Below are positions 47,181-57,090 of a stretch of 64,000 nt of DNA, in pieces. The number at the start of each line of letters is the position of its first letter. The stretch's first letter is position 1. The stretch comes from Sinobacterium caligoides. Lineage in GTDB: Bacteria; Pseudomonadota; Gammaproteobacteria; Pseudomonadales; Sinobacteriaceae. Under the pieces are notes generated by a model. It saw nothing but the letters and a program-made list of their open reading frames with translations. It had not been told where the DNA came from and ran no database searches. The position numbers and the translations under genes are program-made. The DNA lies in NCBI RefSeq assembly GCF_003752585.1, contig NZ_RKHR01000005.1, positions 282,947-346,946 on the forward strand, given 5' to 3'.

Positions 47181-50027
47181 ATGTACGATTTAACAGATGC
47201 GATAGCGTTTCCATTAAACTCCAATGACCTTTTGCCAGACGCAAAGGTTGTCGATGAAGAAAGGTTCGGCAAGTGCGCGGTCTTAAAAACGGGGGAAACA
47301 CTTGATTTCGGTAAACCAGATGACGTCGCACTTAACATCGCTGACTCTACGTGTACAGTATGGTTACGTAACAATGAGGCCGGATCAACCTTTAACTTTT
47401 TGAATAACATCGGTTGGAAGTTCGACAAAAATGGCCTTTTACATACCGCTGAAAAAGAATGCACCTATACCCTTCCCGACCAGCAGTGGTTGCATATTAC
47501 GATTGTCAAACAACAAAATGAGCTCACTGTTTATGTCAATGGAACCTTGGCCGGTAAGGCGCAACCAGTTACCTGGACCTCAGACAAAGGATACCCTGGC
47601 GGCAGTGTAGTCGTACACGAAGGCGTCATTTACACGGCAGAATGGTATGCCAACGCAGGAGACATACCTGCTCTATCTGAATCCGTCGACGCCCCTAATG
47701 CATGGCACGGCTGGGTCGAAGGCGGCGGTAATTTCGAAGCGACAGACAAAAAGCCTGACGTACAGTTCCGCTGTGACAGTGGTGAGATTTACCTTGCTCA
47801 CCAACATTTTTATAACCGCGCACTATCGCTTGCGGAAATATTGCAGGACTTTTATCAGAGCCTGCCATCAGCCGAAGACGCAGCACCCGAGGTCTACCCT
47901 CTATCAGCCACACTCACCAACCCAGGTGAAGGTGATTGGTCCAGCTTCACCAACAACTTAATGATCGTCGACTCTACTGGAAACATTCAACAAGCTGTCG
48001 AAATTAAAAATATTAATGAAGAATCAATTAAGCTAAATACGCTGCAATCCGTTACAGCCAGCAGTGAAAACTTTCACTTCGAGCTTCGATTTAAGAACAA
48101 AACCTTTGATGATCAAACAAAGCATCCTGATTTCAACGTCTCTTTTGATAGCAATGGGCAAGAAGTAGAACAGCAGTTTGAAACAACCGAAGACTGGAAT
48201 ATTTCAGCTCCTACGCGAAACAACGACGATGCCAGCTGGTCTATTTTCTTCGCGTGCAAAAAAGCCATTGAAATCAACCCAAAAGCAACACTTAATTTTG
48301 TATTTGAGTACAGTTCAGCCAATAAAGGTGAAGGTGCAAGAGATACTAAATTTGCCTTTTATTACAAGAACATGCAATTTTCATCTGAAAAGACAATTCA
48401 AGGCGACACTACCAACGCTATTAATGTATTCAACGAATCCAGCAACAACAGTGTAATCACTGGGATTCGAGATGATGTTAATAAAGCAGATGCTAAAGTT
48501 GGAAGCATTGAAGAAAGTCTGTCTAAAATAACCACCTTAAATACTTTAAAGAACAAAAAACAAGAAATACAAGATAAGTTAGATCTCATTGACGCCTCAT
48601 CAGATAGCGAAAAGGACAAGCAGGCAGCCAAAGACTTACTGTTAAGTGAGACATCACGAAGCATCACTGAGAGGACAGGCGTTGAGTCTCACCAAGCGAT
48701 TGAGCTATTAACAGAGCATGCTCTCGCATTAAATGCAGAAGTAGACCTCAGGGCTGAATTCAATAATAAACGCTTCCAACTTCTCGAGGAGTTATATCCA
48801 CTTAATGTCAGCTACAATGCCCCAAAAGGGACTGTTGTTGACCAAGCATCGTCAAAGCTTGTATTTACCGTACATAACCACTCAAGTAAGAAAATAGTGT
48901 TTAATGACGCCATCATCGTCAGATTACCTATCGCCCCTCCGGCACCAGCTGCTGAAGATAGGGATGAAAAGAGTGTTTTGGATCAAATCAAATCATTATG
49001 CACCTCCGTGGAAAAATCTGGTGAGGCCTGCTCGCTCACTCTGCCTGACAGCAGTACCTCTAATGATTACCATGCTGCTGCAGGCTCGTTCACTTTTAAC
49101 TGCAAAGACAGTGATGAGAAGTTCTCCCTTGAAGCTAATGAATCCCTGATCATTGAAATCGATAATATAATGATCAACAGCTGGGCTGGAACCTGCTTTG
49201 CTCAAGTTGAGTTTCAAGGCGTAAAGAACGAGGGAGACCATAGCTTTTCATTACCTATCACGAAAACAACCCGTGATTTGGCCAACTTGGTGGGTGGTGT
49301 ATCAACACAATCGGAGAATTTCGCCGGTGTGGGGATCGGTACTAAAGACAAAGCACCTCAGGCCAGCTTAGATGTTCAAGGGAATGTCGCTATTAGCGAT
49401 ACACTCACTGTAACGTCTGACGTCGCTATTAGTGACACACTCACAGTAACATCTGACGTGGTTATTCCTGGCAGTGGTGAGTTTAAAGGCCATGGTATCG
49501 TGCCGATCGGTACAGTCATTGACTGGTGGAGACCTAACGCAGACACCAAGCTACCACCAGGTTGGGCAATTGCTGACGGCAGAACTCTTAATTCAAACCA
49601 TGAAGTTGCATACAGCCCGGCTTTCGATGGTAAAGTTCTGCCAGACCTAATCGACAAATTTGTACGTGGTGCCAGCGAGAATAATGTTAAAGATAAAGGC
49701 GGGTACACCACAGGCGGGGCGGATACCCACAAACATTATTCCGATTACAAAACAGACACTGCTGGAAGCCATAACCATAACTGGTGCTGGTTTTCGGGAA
49801 AAAAAATGTCTACTTATAACAGTAGCGGCTCGAGGTGGTCAGTCATAAACTGGGGAGATGGTACCGGCACTGAAGGTAGTGGATACTACGGTTTACTTGG
49901 AGGGAAACCATTTGATGGCTATACCGATAAACATAACGGTCACCAACATACTACCAATGGCTGGACTCACGAAAGATCATCCATACCGGCCTATGTCGGC
50001 TTACTCAAACTGATTAGAGTGTTGTAA
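47181..50027 (+). CDS. LamG-like protein with phage-tail-collar-like C-terminus, operon gene 6
   Basis: This 948-residue protein without a signal peptide begins with a LamG/ConA-like sheet domain (about residues 1-235; WLHITIVKQQNELTVYVNGT, FYNRALSLAEILQDFY). A beta-rich middle and a coiled coil (~430-480) follow. Then comes a fibre-type shaft, VGIGTKDKAPQASLDVQGN, with two copies of AISDTLTVTSDV. The end (771-948) resembles tail-collar/short-tail-fibre tips: VPIGTVIDWW, LPPGWAIADG, LPDLIDKFVRGA and IPAYVGLLKLIRVL. It has clustered His-x-His motifs (THKH, HNHNW, HQH) that in phage tips bind metal on the trimer axis. A receptor-binding fibre is the best inference. AGGAGAT precedes the ATG. Confidence 0.85.
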   Translation: MYDLTDAIAFPLNSNDLLPDAKVVDEERFGKCAVLKTGETLDFGKPDDVALNIADSTCTVWLRNNEAGSTFNFLNNIGWKFDKNGLLHTAEKECTYTLPDQQWLHITIVKQQNELTVYVNGTLAGKAQPVTWTSDKGYPGGSVVVHEGVIYTAEWYANAGDIPALSESVDAPNAWHGWVEGGGNFEATDKKPDVQFRCDSGEIYLAHQHFYNRALSLAEILQDFYQSLPSAEDAAPEVYPLSATLTNPGEGDWSSFTNNLMIVDSTGNIQQAVEIKNINEESIKLNTLQSVTASSENFHFELRFKNKTFDDQTKHPDFNVSFDSNGQEVEQQFETTEDWNISAPTRNNDDASWSIFFACKKAIEINPKATLNFVFEYSSANKGEGARDTKFAFYYKNMQFSSEKTIQGDTTNAINVFNESSNNSVITGIRDDVNKADAKVGSIEESLSKITTLNTLKNKKQEIQDKLDLIDASSDSEKDKQAAKDLLLSETSRSITERTGVESHQAIELLTEHALALNAEVDLRAEFNNKRFQLLEELYPLNVSYNAPKGTVVDQASSKLVFTVHNHSSKKIVFNDAIIVRLPIAPPAPAAEDRDEKSVLDQIKSLCTSVEKSGEACSLTLPDSSTSNDYHAAAGSFTFNCKDSDEKFSLEANESLIIEIDNIMINSWAGTCFAQVEFQGVKNEGDHSFSLPITKTTRDLANLVGGVSTQSENFAGVGIGTKDKAPQASLDVQGNVAISDTLTVTSDVAISDTLTVTSDVVIPGSGEFKGHGIVPIGTVIDWWRPNADTKLPPGWAIADGRTLNSNHEVAYSPAFDGKVLPDLIDKFVRGASENNVKDKGGYTTGGADTHKHYSDYKTDTAGSHNHNWCWFSGKKMSTYNSSGSRWSVINWGDGTGTEGSGYYGLLGGKPFDGYTDKHNGHQHTTNGWTHERSSIPAYVGLLKLIRVL
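49386..49457 (+). repeat. Two tandem 36-bp coding repeats
   Basis: Copies at 49386-49421 and 49422-49457 differ at a few bases and encode V-A-I-S-D-T-L-T-V-T-S-D twice, with a shorter third start after them. They form the shaft just before the collar-like domain. Confidence 0.93.
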
Positions 50028-50059
50028 CCACACCTTAGAATAAACACACACCAATAGCC

Positions 50060-50098
50060 TTACCTCACTCGATATTGATGCAGTATCGGGTGAGGTAA
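50060..50098 (+). terminator. 15-bp hairpin closing the DUF6603 operon
   Basis: Arms 50060-50074 and 50084-50098 pair over 15 bp with one G-T pair and a 9-base loop, 33 bases beyond the last stop. There is no U-tract. It lies between convergent genes and could act on both. Confidence 0.7.
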
Positions 50099-50122
50099 CG
50101 TCGGTGACAAATTTAAGCTCAC

Positions 50123-50419
50123 TTACTGAGTCGACATGAACTCAATGGCCAACTTATATTCCTCATCGGTGCAATCAGAACACATACCACCTGGCGGCAT
50201 CGCCCCCTTACCCGATTTCACTACTGCAATTAATGCAGGCATCCCTTGCCCAAGCCGGGGCGCCCAAGCAGCGACATCATGCGCCTTTGGCGCCTCTGCA
50301 ACCCCCATAGCATGGCATACGTGACACGACTTATCGTAGATCGCTTTACCATCAGCTGCCAACGCAGAAGCTGATAAAGCCATTCCTGCAACGATAGTCA
50401 TTGCTAACATCCCTTTCAT
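50123..50419 (-). CDS. Cytochrome c5-like periplasmic c-type cytochrome
   Basis: This protein of about 98 residues has a signal peptide ending ALAA. The haem motif is CHVCH (residues ~31-35) and the axial Met lies in AMPPGGM. The C-S-D-C pair before TDEEY is the extra disulfide typical of cytochrome c5. It carries electrons in the periplasm. The ATG at 50419 has AGGAGA six bases upstream. The frame extends nine codons upstream, but that start has no SD. Confidence 0.93.
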   Translation of the reverse strand: MKGMLAMTIVAGMALSASALAADGKAIYDKSCHVCHAMGVAEAPKAHDVAAWAPRLGQGMPALIAVVKSGKGAMPPGGMCSDCTDEEYKLAIEFMSTQ

Positions 50420-50756
50420 ACGCTCTCTCCTGAGTAAAAAATACAATATAACGCCACCCTTGTTACGCCAATCAAAGCGCTAGGCAGACTTATTTTTACT
50501 ATTCTAAGCTATTGAGTTCGTAGAGAGCAACGCATTTTAAACGCCTTCATAATAGGCGTAAAGATCACAATATATCGCTACAAATATGCTTCTTCGATGA
50601 GAACGAAATCACAATCGCACAGTAAACTCTTAGTGGGATCCGTTCGGCTGCGCATTTCAGCACTCACACTGCATAAACAAGCTAGGCCGTTGTAACACCT
50701 TGCTCGGCTTTTATTGCTGAAGGTGGCTGATGCCTAGCACTCGTTTAGCCCAGCAG
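50420..50756. other. Intergenic region between cytochrome genes
   Basis: This 337-base stretch between two same-strand cytochrome genes has no coding signal or clear terminator. The length suggests that the cytochrome c5 gene has its own promoter here. Confidence 0.5.
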
Positions 50757-51305
50757 CTACAACATACGCTTCATCGTCTCATCTTTATCGACAAAATGGT
50801 GCTTTAAAGCGCCGACGACATGGAGAGTAACGGCAGCAATGATGATATAACCCGACCAGTGGTGGACGCTGTGGAAGAATGAGGCCAAAGCCTTGCTATG
50901 CGCAATGGCCTTTTCCGGGTTTTCGGGGTCAATATTTTTACCGATCACCTCTAAGCCGAACATATCGATACCATGGCCTGCATAATAGGACATCAGTAAG
51001 CCTGATATAGGCAGCAATAGCGTTCCTAAAATGAGTAGCCAGTGGATGAACTTTGAAAGCGATAACTCAATCGTCGAATACTGCCCGACAGGGCTAGGCC
51101 AGCCGTTCTTAATACGCCAAGCAACTCTTACAATAACAATAAACAGCAATAAAAAGCCGAAAGACTTGTGCCACGGATAAAGCCAACCAGCTTCCGTCTC
51201 TACCATATACACGCCGGCAAAAAGCAGCGCAATCATAAAGATTGCAACAAGCCAGTGAAGCATTTTCGTTATCGCACTTAATTGATCTGCCGTATCGAGT
51301 TTCAC
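50757..51305 (-). CDS. Cytochrome b561-type membrane protein
   Basis: This 182-residue protein has four membrane helices and His residues placed as in bacterial b561/YodB: TKMLHWLVAIFM, LYPWHKSFGFLLLF, SLSKFIHWLLILG and FHSVHHWSGYIIIAAVTLHV. Two b-type haems are expected. It moves electrons between quinol and a periplasmic partner, possibly the nearby cytochrome c5, though that pairing is inference. Confidence 0.93.
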   Translation of the reverse strand: MKLDTADQLSAITKMLHWLVAIFMIALLFAGVYMVETEAGWLYPWHKSFGFLLLFIVIVRVAWRIKNGWPSPVGQYSTIELSLSKFIHWLLILGTLLLPISGLLMSYYAGHGIDMFGLEVIGKNIDPENPEKAIAHSKALASFFHSVHHWSGYIIIAAVTLHVVGALKHHFVDKDETMKRML

Positions 51306-51539
51306 GTTGACTTCCCTCTATCACCCTACATTAAATATAGCAGGGATCATTAAACCACCACGCCTCACATCAAGGCGCTTAAAGCAGTAATTTGAGAAAA
51401 ATAGCCATAAATTAATCGACGATATTATGGAGAAATTATGTAAATTAATAACTTATGACAACCATCCTTGCCTTTGAATAATGTATGCATCATTAAAATA
51501 ATTCGACTGCCCTAGTGCCGATATTGCCGAACGCAAATA

Positions 51540-52718
51540 CTAGTCGCTTGGCGGCGTATTGACTTCAGATAAGTATTTTAAAAATAGGGGCTGAAGATAA
51601 TCAACTGTTTCGCTGGGTGTATATAAACCTAAGGTGCTAGTGATCGCCTCTCGCAACTCTTCATCCGCCGGTATTTCAACAGACATCTCATCAGCAATAA
51701 CAAGGCCTAAATTGTCAGCAATAGCATTATACAGCTGATGATAGGTAAAATATCCTGCTTGCTTGATTAACCTTAATGTCGCAACTGAAAGCTGACCACT
51801 AACTATCGTCTGACGATCTTTCTTTGTTGGAATGTAAACAGGCACCCAATCAACATCATTTATTATCTTGCTTGGTTTTAGATTATCGTTGATATCAAGG
51901 TCGAAATATACTGCGGCACTGTAATCATAATTACCACCTTGATGATCATTATACATCACGGTAGCTAAACTTGGGCACGCATGAAGATGCAGGTCTTGCG
52001 ACCATTCAGGCAGAGCCACCGTATTCACTTCATTATTACTGCCCCCAATATTAGTGACGGTGCTTGCCGCTAACATATACTTCGAATTCTTATAATAAGA
52101 ATATAAAACAATGGCCTCACCATAACTGGTGTAATCGATATTGAAAAAGTCTAGCGTCGCATCACAAAGCTTTGCACCATCAGGCAGCTTAATATCTATC
52201 GGCCTAGAGTAGGTTAAGTTTCTATGTTTGCTTAAAGGCCTCAGATAACTTATCTGCAGCCTTCCCTTAGCCTTAGACAACTTAACTAAAATATCATTAA
52301 GATCCATACTGTAATTAATAATACTCTCAGGTCTGTCATTCTCACGCCAAGAAAACACCTCTCCGCCAAAACGAAGTTCATCCTTAGTGTCATTCAAAGC
52401 TAACCACTTAGCCGAGGCCTTACCTCCATCAAATTCAACAACATAGCTTCTACCTTTGTGGTCCGCTATGATTTTCTTGCCTTTTAAATCGGGCGTTGTA
52501 ATGACCTCATGTACTTTTTCACTGCTATTTAATAAATCATTTTTTAAATATGACTTATTGATATGCGTATTGGTGATTAATAAGTCCTTACCCATCTCTT
52601 TGGTTTTGTTACTCAATCCAGAGGCCAACGGTTGTGGTAAGACCTCCCACTCACCACCATATGAACTCAAGGGTGTCATCAGCACAAGAAAAGTACAGCA
52701 GAGTGTTTTCATCGACAT
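51540..52718 (-). CDS. Secreted protein of unknown function
   Basis: This 392-residue protein has a signal peptide (MSMKTLCCTFLVLMTPLSSY). The mature region is strand-rich with repeated short hydrophobic segments, and contains conserved-looking HACPSLATVMYNDHQGGNYD. No family is recognised. It follows the FG-GAP gene on the same strand at a distance of 100 bases, and both start with a similar Met-Ser-Met-Lys, so joint expression is plausible. AAGGAT precedes the ATG. Confidence 0.78.
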   Translation of the reverse strand: MSMKTLCCTFLVLMTPLSSYGGEWEVLPQPLASGLSNKTKEMGKDLLITNTHINKSYLKNDLLNSSEKVHEVITTPDLKGKKIIADHKGRSYVVEFDGGKASAKWLALNDTKDELRFGGEVFSWRENDRPESIINYSMDLNDILVKLSKAKGRLQISYLRPLSKHRNLTYSRPIDIKLPDGAKLCDATLDFFNIDYTSYGEAIVLYSYYKNSKYMLAASTVTNIGGSNNEVNTVALPEWSQDLHLHACPSLATVMYNDHQGGNYDYSAAVYFDLDINDNLKPSKIINDVDWVPVYIPTKKDRQTIVSGQLSVATLRLIKQAGYFTYHQLYNAIADNLGLVIADEMSVEIPADEELREAITSTLGLYTPSETVDYLQPLFLKYLSEVNTPPSD

Positions 52719-52818
52719 AATTTATCCTTAACCACCCACCCGACTAGATTCAATCGAGTGGGGATTCTTATTTACAGTGTTAGCCGGTTAGATTTTTGTT
52801 AAAAATATCCGCATAGTT

Positions 52819-55800
52819 TTAAATACTTGCGGCCGCGATTGCGCTACAGTCAGTACCCTCGGCAGGTAACAGGCGGTCCACTCGCTCAACGGCATAACTG
52901 ATTCTCCATGGGCTAGAGTTAGAAAACTTCTGTCTCTGCGCATAAAATGCATTATCATCCCGCGTCTTCAGCCACTCATCTCGCGCCGCCGTTTGATCCC
53001 AGACCTTGTTAATGAAGTGAGAATAATTATCTTTAGATTCAGGTATATAATAAGCAACACTAACCCAGCTTACAGCAAGCTGCAGACACTGTGCTTTCAC
53101 GCTGTTAGCATCGGCAGAATCGAAAGTGTTAAATGGTAGCGTCATCTCGAACTTTCTTTCTTTCGTATAGCCCTCATTTAAGCTCGTCTGCATTTGCCAG
53201 TTAAAACCCGTCGTCAACTTCCCTTCTGCTTTGACAAAGAACTTCTCGTTTTTGATCCTGATGCCGGCAGAAGCATCACCCTTAGTCGTGAACCCTGACG
53301 AGACACTGACACTTGTTGATATTGATTCTGATGTCTCTTGGCTAACACCTGCCTCAAGGTCTATGCTGGTTGCTGTACGCTGGTGCAGCCCAGCAAGACT
53401 AATACCGTCGTTAATCCCGTCCTTAACGCCATCAAGGTTTAATAAGCCAGCATCATCGACTAGATCCCTGTGATCATCGAACTTGTCCTCGATCAGGTTA
53501 CGCTGTGCATACAGGGCATATTGTGCTCTTTGTGCACTATCGCGCAGGCCGTCTGCAAGACCATAGTAGCTATTAGAGTTATTCTCAGGGTCATATTTAT
53601 AGCCCCCAATATATCCATCAAGCGAACCAACCACTAAATAATGTGGATCGATGTCAAACGAGATAAATCGAGTATTAGTAATATCAGAATCAGCGTACGT
53701 AGGCCCGACTGGCACTGTAACAAAGCCAAAGATTGTATTTTCGGTAAGATCCGTAATACCGAACACCTTCACTTTTTGTGTCTGTGTTACAAGCGTGCCG
53801 GTATTGTTGGCGCACCGTAATTTGTACTCCTTTATCTGGTGATACATTGCTGAATACTTAGCGTATTCATCTTTATTTGACACATCTTTAATCGGTGTCT
53901 TACACCCTGGGTCGTCACTAACGAATGTAGGCCTAGCTCTTTTCTTGTCCTTTTGCTTGGTCTTTCTCTGCGTATTATAGCTAGCAATAGCCGTTGTGAG
54001 CGTGTTGTAGGACGTGGAAGGGCCTATACCAATACCAAACATCACTGACAAGTCGAATGCTGTCTGTCGCCCTGAGGCTGAGGATGTCGCAAGTGCAAGA
54101 TCACTTTGGCTTTCTTCCGTAAACAGAAGTTCAGGCATTCTTAGCGTATCTCTGTGCTCTACCAGATTCTCAGACGGAAACGGTGGTGGCCCTTCAATAA
54201 TCCCTTTAATGACGCTTGTCTCGAAATCAGTCTCAAGGAGCACTAACTTAACGGGCTTACAATTTAGGTTGAACGAGGAAAGCGGCTTCTCGTCTACTGA
54301 TAGGGTGATTTGATTACACATTCTCGACGTCGTCAACGATGTACTTGGCTCCACCGAGGTGATCGTCCTGCCATAACCATTGAATCCTAGCTCTTTGTTG
54401 CTCACCTCAGCAACGTGCCCTTGCCCAGGCTTATAAAACAACATGCTATTCCCATCACCCGACTGCGCAACAATATTGAAGCCCCACAGGTTAGTGGCGT
54501 CAGGTATGACACCAAGATAACGTCTATAACCATCAACATAAGCCGCGTAGTTAATATTTACATTTCTACGACACGAGGTGAAGTCCTGCATAAACATACC
54601 AAAACCAGCCCTTGGGTCGCATATAAGCTGATCTTTTATACTTTGATCTAAAGCGGGGTAATCAACATCGTCTATCAAGTCCCCTTGAGGAGAGAAAGGA
54701 ACGATAAACGCAGACATACCGACTTGGTCTTGCGCCCCCTGAGCCATAACAACGAGGTTAATTGTCGAAGGGATACTACTCTGCTCACTTTCTGAGACGG
54801 TTCTTTCGGTTGCTGTAATAGCCTCAACATACTCACTCCCCTTAATAAAAGTCAGCTGTCGAACATCGTCGATAGTCAACATATGGAGGTAGTTCTCAGG
54901 AATAGAGCCGTCCTTGTTGAGACTAAAAGATAGGTCTACAACCACATCTTCATCTTTAGCGTAGGTAAGGTGTACCTTAGATGTCTCCTGGGTTTCAGGT
55001 GACACGACGTTAACCGAAAAGCCGCTAGGCGCTGTGTATGTATAGCCATTCTCGCTACCAACACCGTGAGTCTTTTCCATCAAGGCATAACTGTCATCAA
55101 ACTCAAAAAGCTCATAAGTCACGGTACTGTCTTTAACGCCGCGCCCATTATCAGTAAACGTCCTGCCAGGCACGAGCTGTTCGTATTTATTGATATACCA
55201 GCGGTTGATATACGCTCGAGGAGCATATATATCGCTATTATCAAAGCGAAAAGTATAAATATAATCGCCAATGACCAATGATTTGATGCCATTTTCTGCA
55301 TACAAAGCATTATCGTTATACTCAGTTGGTGGTAACTCTTGGGTATCACTCCAGGCAAACTTCTCTGCACTTTTTACCTTGTAGCGTAATGTGCCCTCAC
55401 CGTCGTACCAGATGATATAGTTATGAGCACCTAACGTCCCTCTACTGAACGCCTTTGAGCCACTGTTAACTTTGGTAAAGATATCAGAAATACTGCCGGA
55501 ATCAGCAGCGTCTGCAAGCTTACTGTGCACCAAAAGTGAGCTCGAACCACTAACACCACTGTTTAGGAATATATCGGAGCTTCCATCACCGTTGAGGTCT
55601 GCAACAGACACTTTGTCCTGTAAGCTATTCTCACTATCGTTAACGTCCTTATAGGTGATGCTATGGCGGATAAGGTCAGTTACCCCTCCCGTACCCACAC
55701 TGTATGCAGTAATTTTGTTGCCTTGAGCGCTAAATACTGCATTTCTTCCGTCTATTTTTCCAACATGCGCAAACGGCTGCCGACCTACAGGCAAGACCAT

Positions 55801-57090
55801 AGGCGTACTAAGGTTATAGATATTAGCCCCCATTTCTGTCGACAGTAGCTGTATATTATGGCCGAACAGTCCGTTCAAAACACCATTCTCATCCACTGTA
55901 CCAACACCAGTCCCATAGCCCTGCTGTATCACAATTAATGGCTTAGCGTTATGCTCTTGCGGCATAATTGAAACAAACTTTATATTATCAAGCTGTGGCC
56001 CGCCGAGATCACTTCCCTCCTCTCTCTGTTTTTCATCTATATCTAAGAAGATTTCTCTATGGGTGTATTTGAGGTCATCGCCATTGTTGAGTTCTTCACC
56101 ATCTTGCCCCGGCAACGATTGATAGACAGCAAGTGCCGTTTTTCCATCTTCGTCTTCAGCGAAATATAAAATATCATCCATAGAATCATCATTGAAGTCG
56201 GCAACACCTAAAACAACGGCCTTATCGAAGATAATCTGAGCAGGGCTATCCTCATCGGCACTACTGTCTGTCGACTCCTTATTAAGTAGCAGCTCTTTTT
56301 TACCATCACCATTAAAGTCGCCAAAAAAAGGCAAGCTATCAATACCCTTAAGTTCTTCAAGCTCTGTTAACTTGATATGCTGACCGTCTTCGGTTGTATT
56401 AATAAAAACACGAACAGACATATCAAAGTATTGTCTTTGCCATAACCCGTCGTTCTCCCCCCTTAGTAAAGGTGAAAACTTAAGGGTAGCACCATCATTG
56501 ATTGAAATATCGACATGGCCAGCGTTATTGCTACCGCGCGCCCTTAGTGTACCGTCGTCAAAAAAATCAAATCCTTGACCACGAGTTGAACTATCACAAT
56601 ACTTATAAAGGTGTGCTGAATAACCTTCCAAAGGAAACCTAATACATTGTTCTGGCAAGGCTTTTGAGCGTAATTCACCGGAATTTATATTATATGTAAA
56701 AACCTGTGAGATCGCATTCGTGTAGCAAGGCGCGAATGTAATATACTTCCAAACAGGTGGTGAACCATAAAAGCTAAAATCGCTGCCTATCGTCAGGCAC
56801 TGATCCATATGGCTAGGATTTCTCGTGATATTTTTTATCGTAAACTCTTCAGTGTTTGAAGTTGTTAATACAGCGACATCATCAAGGCCATCACCGTTAA
56901 AGTCACCCCAGCGCATATTAAGGATTTTCATATCCTCTATATTGTTTCCATCATCATCGATAAACGTTATGTTTCCGCTGTCAAAAAAACTGTGGGTCTT
57001 TTCTGGGTCCTTTATGTCGACAAAGGACTCGACATTAAAAGACAACAAAGTAGCTATCGAAGCTAGCGATAACTTCCATACATTTTTCAT
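52819..57090 (-). CDS. Large secreted FG-GAP protein with ricin-B-like and possible pore-forming parts
   Basis: This 1423-residue protein has a signal sequence (MKNVWKLSLASIATLLSFNV). FG-GAP/VCBS calcium-binding units are visible near residues 60 (WGDFNGDGLDDVAVL), 252 (FFGDFNGDGKKELLL), 292 (VADFNDDSMDDILYF) and 493 (VADLNGDGSSDIFLN), suggesting a beta-propeller. A ricin-B-like segment with paired Cys (DQCLTIG, QVFTYNINSGELRS, QCIRF) lies near 90-200. Residues ~1235-1313 are Ser/Thr-rich alternating strands (SISTSVSVSSGFTTKGDASA) reminiscent of aerolysin-type membrane hairpins. I infer a secreted carbohydrate-binding, possibly pore-forming protein. The ATG at 57090 is preferred over a TTG two codons upstream. 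Confidence 0.82.
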   Translation of the reverse strand: MKNVWKLSLASIATLLSFNVESFVDIKDPEKTHSFFDSGNITFIDDDGNNIEDMKILNMRWGDFNGDGLDDVAVLTTSNTEEFTIKNITRNPSHMDQCLTIGSDFSFYGSPPVWKYITFAPCYTNAISQVFTYNINSGELRSKALPEQCIRFPLEGYSAHLYKYCDSSTRGQGFDFFDDGTLRARGSNNAGHVDISINDGATLKFSPLLRGENDGLWQRQYFDMSVRVFINTTEDGQHIKLTELEELKGIDSLPFFGDFNGDGKKELLLNKESTDSSADEDSPAQIIFDKAVVLGVADFNDDSMDDILYFAEDEDGKTALAVYQSLPGQDGEELNNGDDLKYTHREIFLDIDEKQREEGSDLGGPQLDNIKFVSIMPQEHNAKPLIVIQQGYGTGVGTVDENGVLNGLFGHNIQLLSTEMGANIYNLSTPMVLPVGRQPFAHVGKIDGRNAVFSAQGNKITAYSVGTGGVTDLIRHSITYKDVNDSENSLQDKVSVADLNGDGSSDIFLNSGVSGSSSLLVHSKLADAADSGSISDIFTKVNSGSKAFSRGTLGAHNYIIWYDGEGTLRYKVKSAEKFAWSDTQELPPTEYNDNALYAENGIKSLVIGDYIYTFRFDNSDIYAPRAYINRWYINKYEQLVPGRTFTDNGRGVKDSTVTYELFEFDDSYALMEKTHGVGSENGYTYTAPSGFSVNVVSPETQETSKVHLTYAKDEDVVVDLSFSLNKDGSIPENYLHMLTIDDVRQLTFIKGSEYVEAITATERTVSESEQSSIPSTINLVVMAQGAQDQVGMSAFIVPFSPQGDLIDDVDYPALDQSIKDQLICDPRAGFGMFMQDFTSCRRNVNINYAAYVDGYRRYLGVIPDATNLWGFNIVAQSGDGNSMLFYKPGQGHVAEVSNKELGFNGYGRTITSVEPSTSLTTSRMCNQITLSVDEKPLSSFNLNCKPVKLVLLETDFETSVIKGIIEGPPPFPSENLVEHRDTLRMPELLFTEESQSDLALATSSASGRQTAFDLSVMFGIGIGPSTSYNTLTTAIASYNTQRKTKQKDKKRARPTFVSDDPGCKTPIKDVSNKDEYAKYSAMYHQIKEYKLRCANNTGTLVTQTQKVKVFGITDLTENTIFGFVTVPVGPTYADSDITNTRFISFDIDPHYLVVGSLDGYIGGYKYDPENNSNSYYGLADGLRDSAQRAQYALYAQRNLIEDKFDDHRDLVDDAGLLNLDGVKDGINDGISLAGLHQRTATSIDLEAGVSQETSESISTSVSVSSGFTTKGDASAGIRIKNEKFFVKAEGKLTTGFNWQMQTSLNEGYTKERKFEMTLPFNTFDSADANSVKAQCLQLAVSWVSVAYYIPESKDNYSHFINKVWDQTAARDEWLKTRDDNAFYAQRQKFSNSSPWRISYAVERVDRLLPAEGTDCSAIAAASI

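Noticed and set aside
34024-50027. Prophage or contractile injection system
   Set aside because: No terminase, portal, capsid, tube, sheath, baseplate spike, integrase or AAA+ assembly ATPase is present. Only the final fibre-like protein is phage-like.
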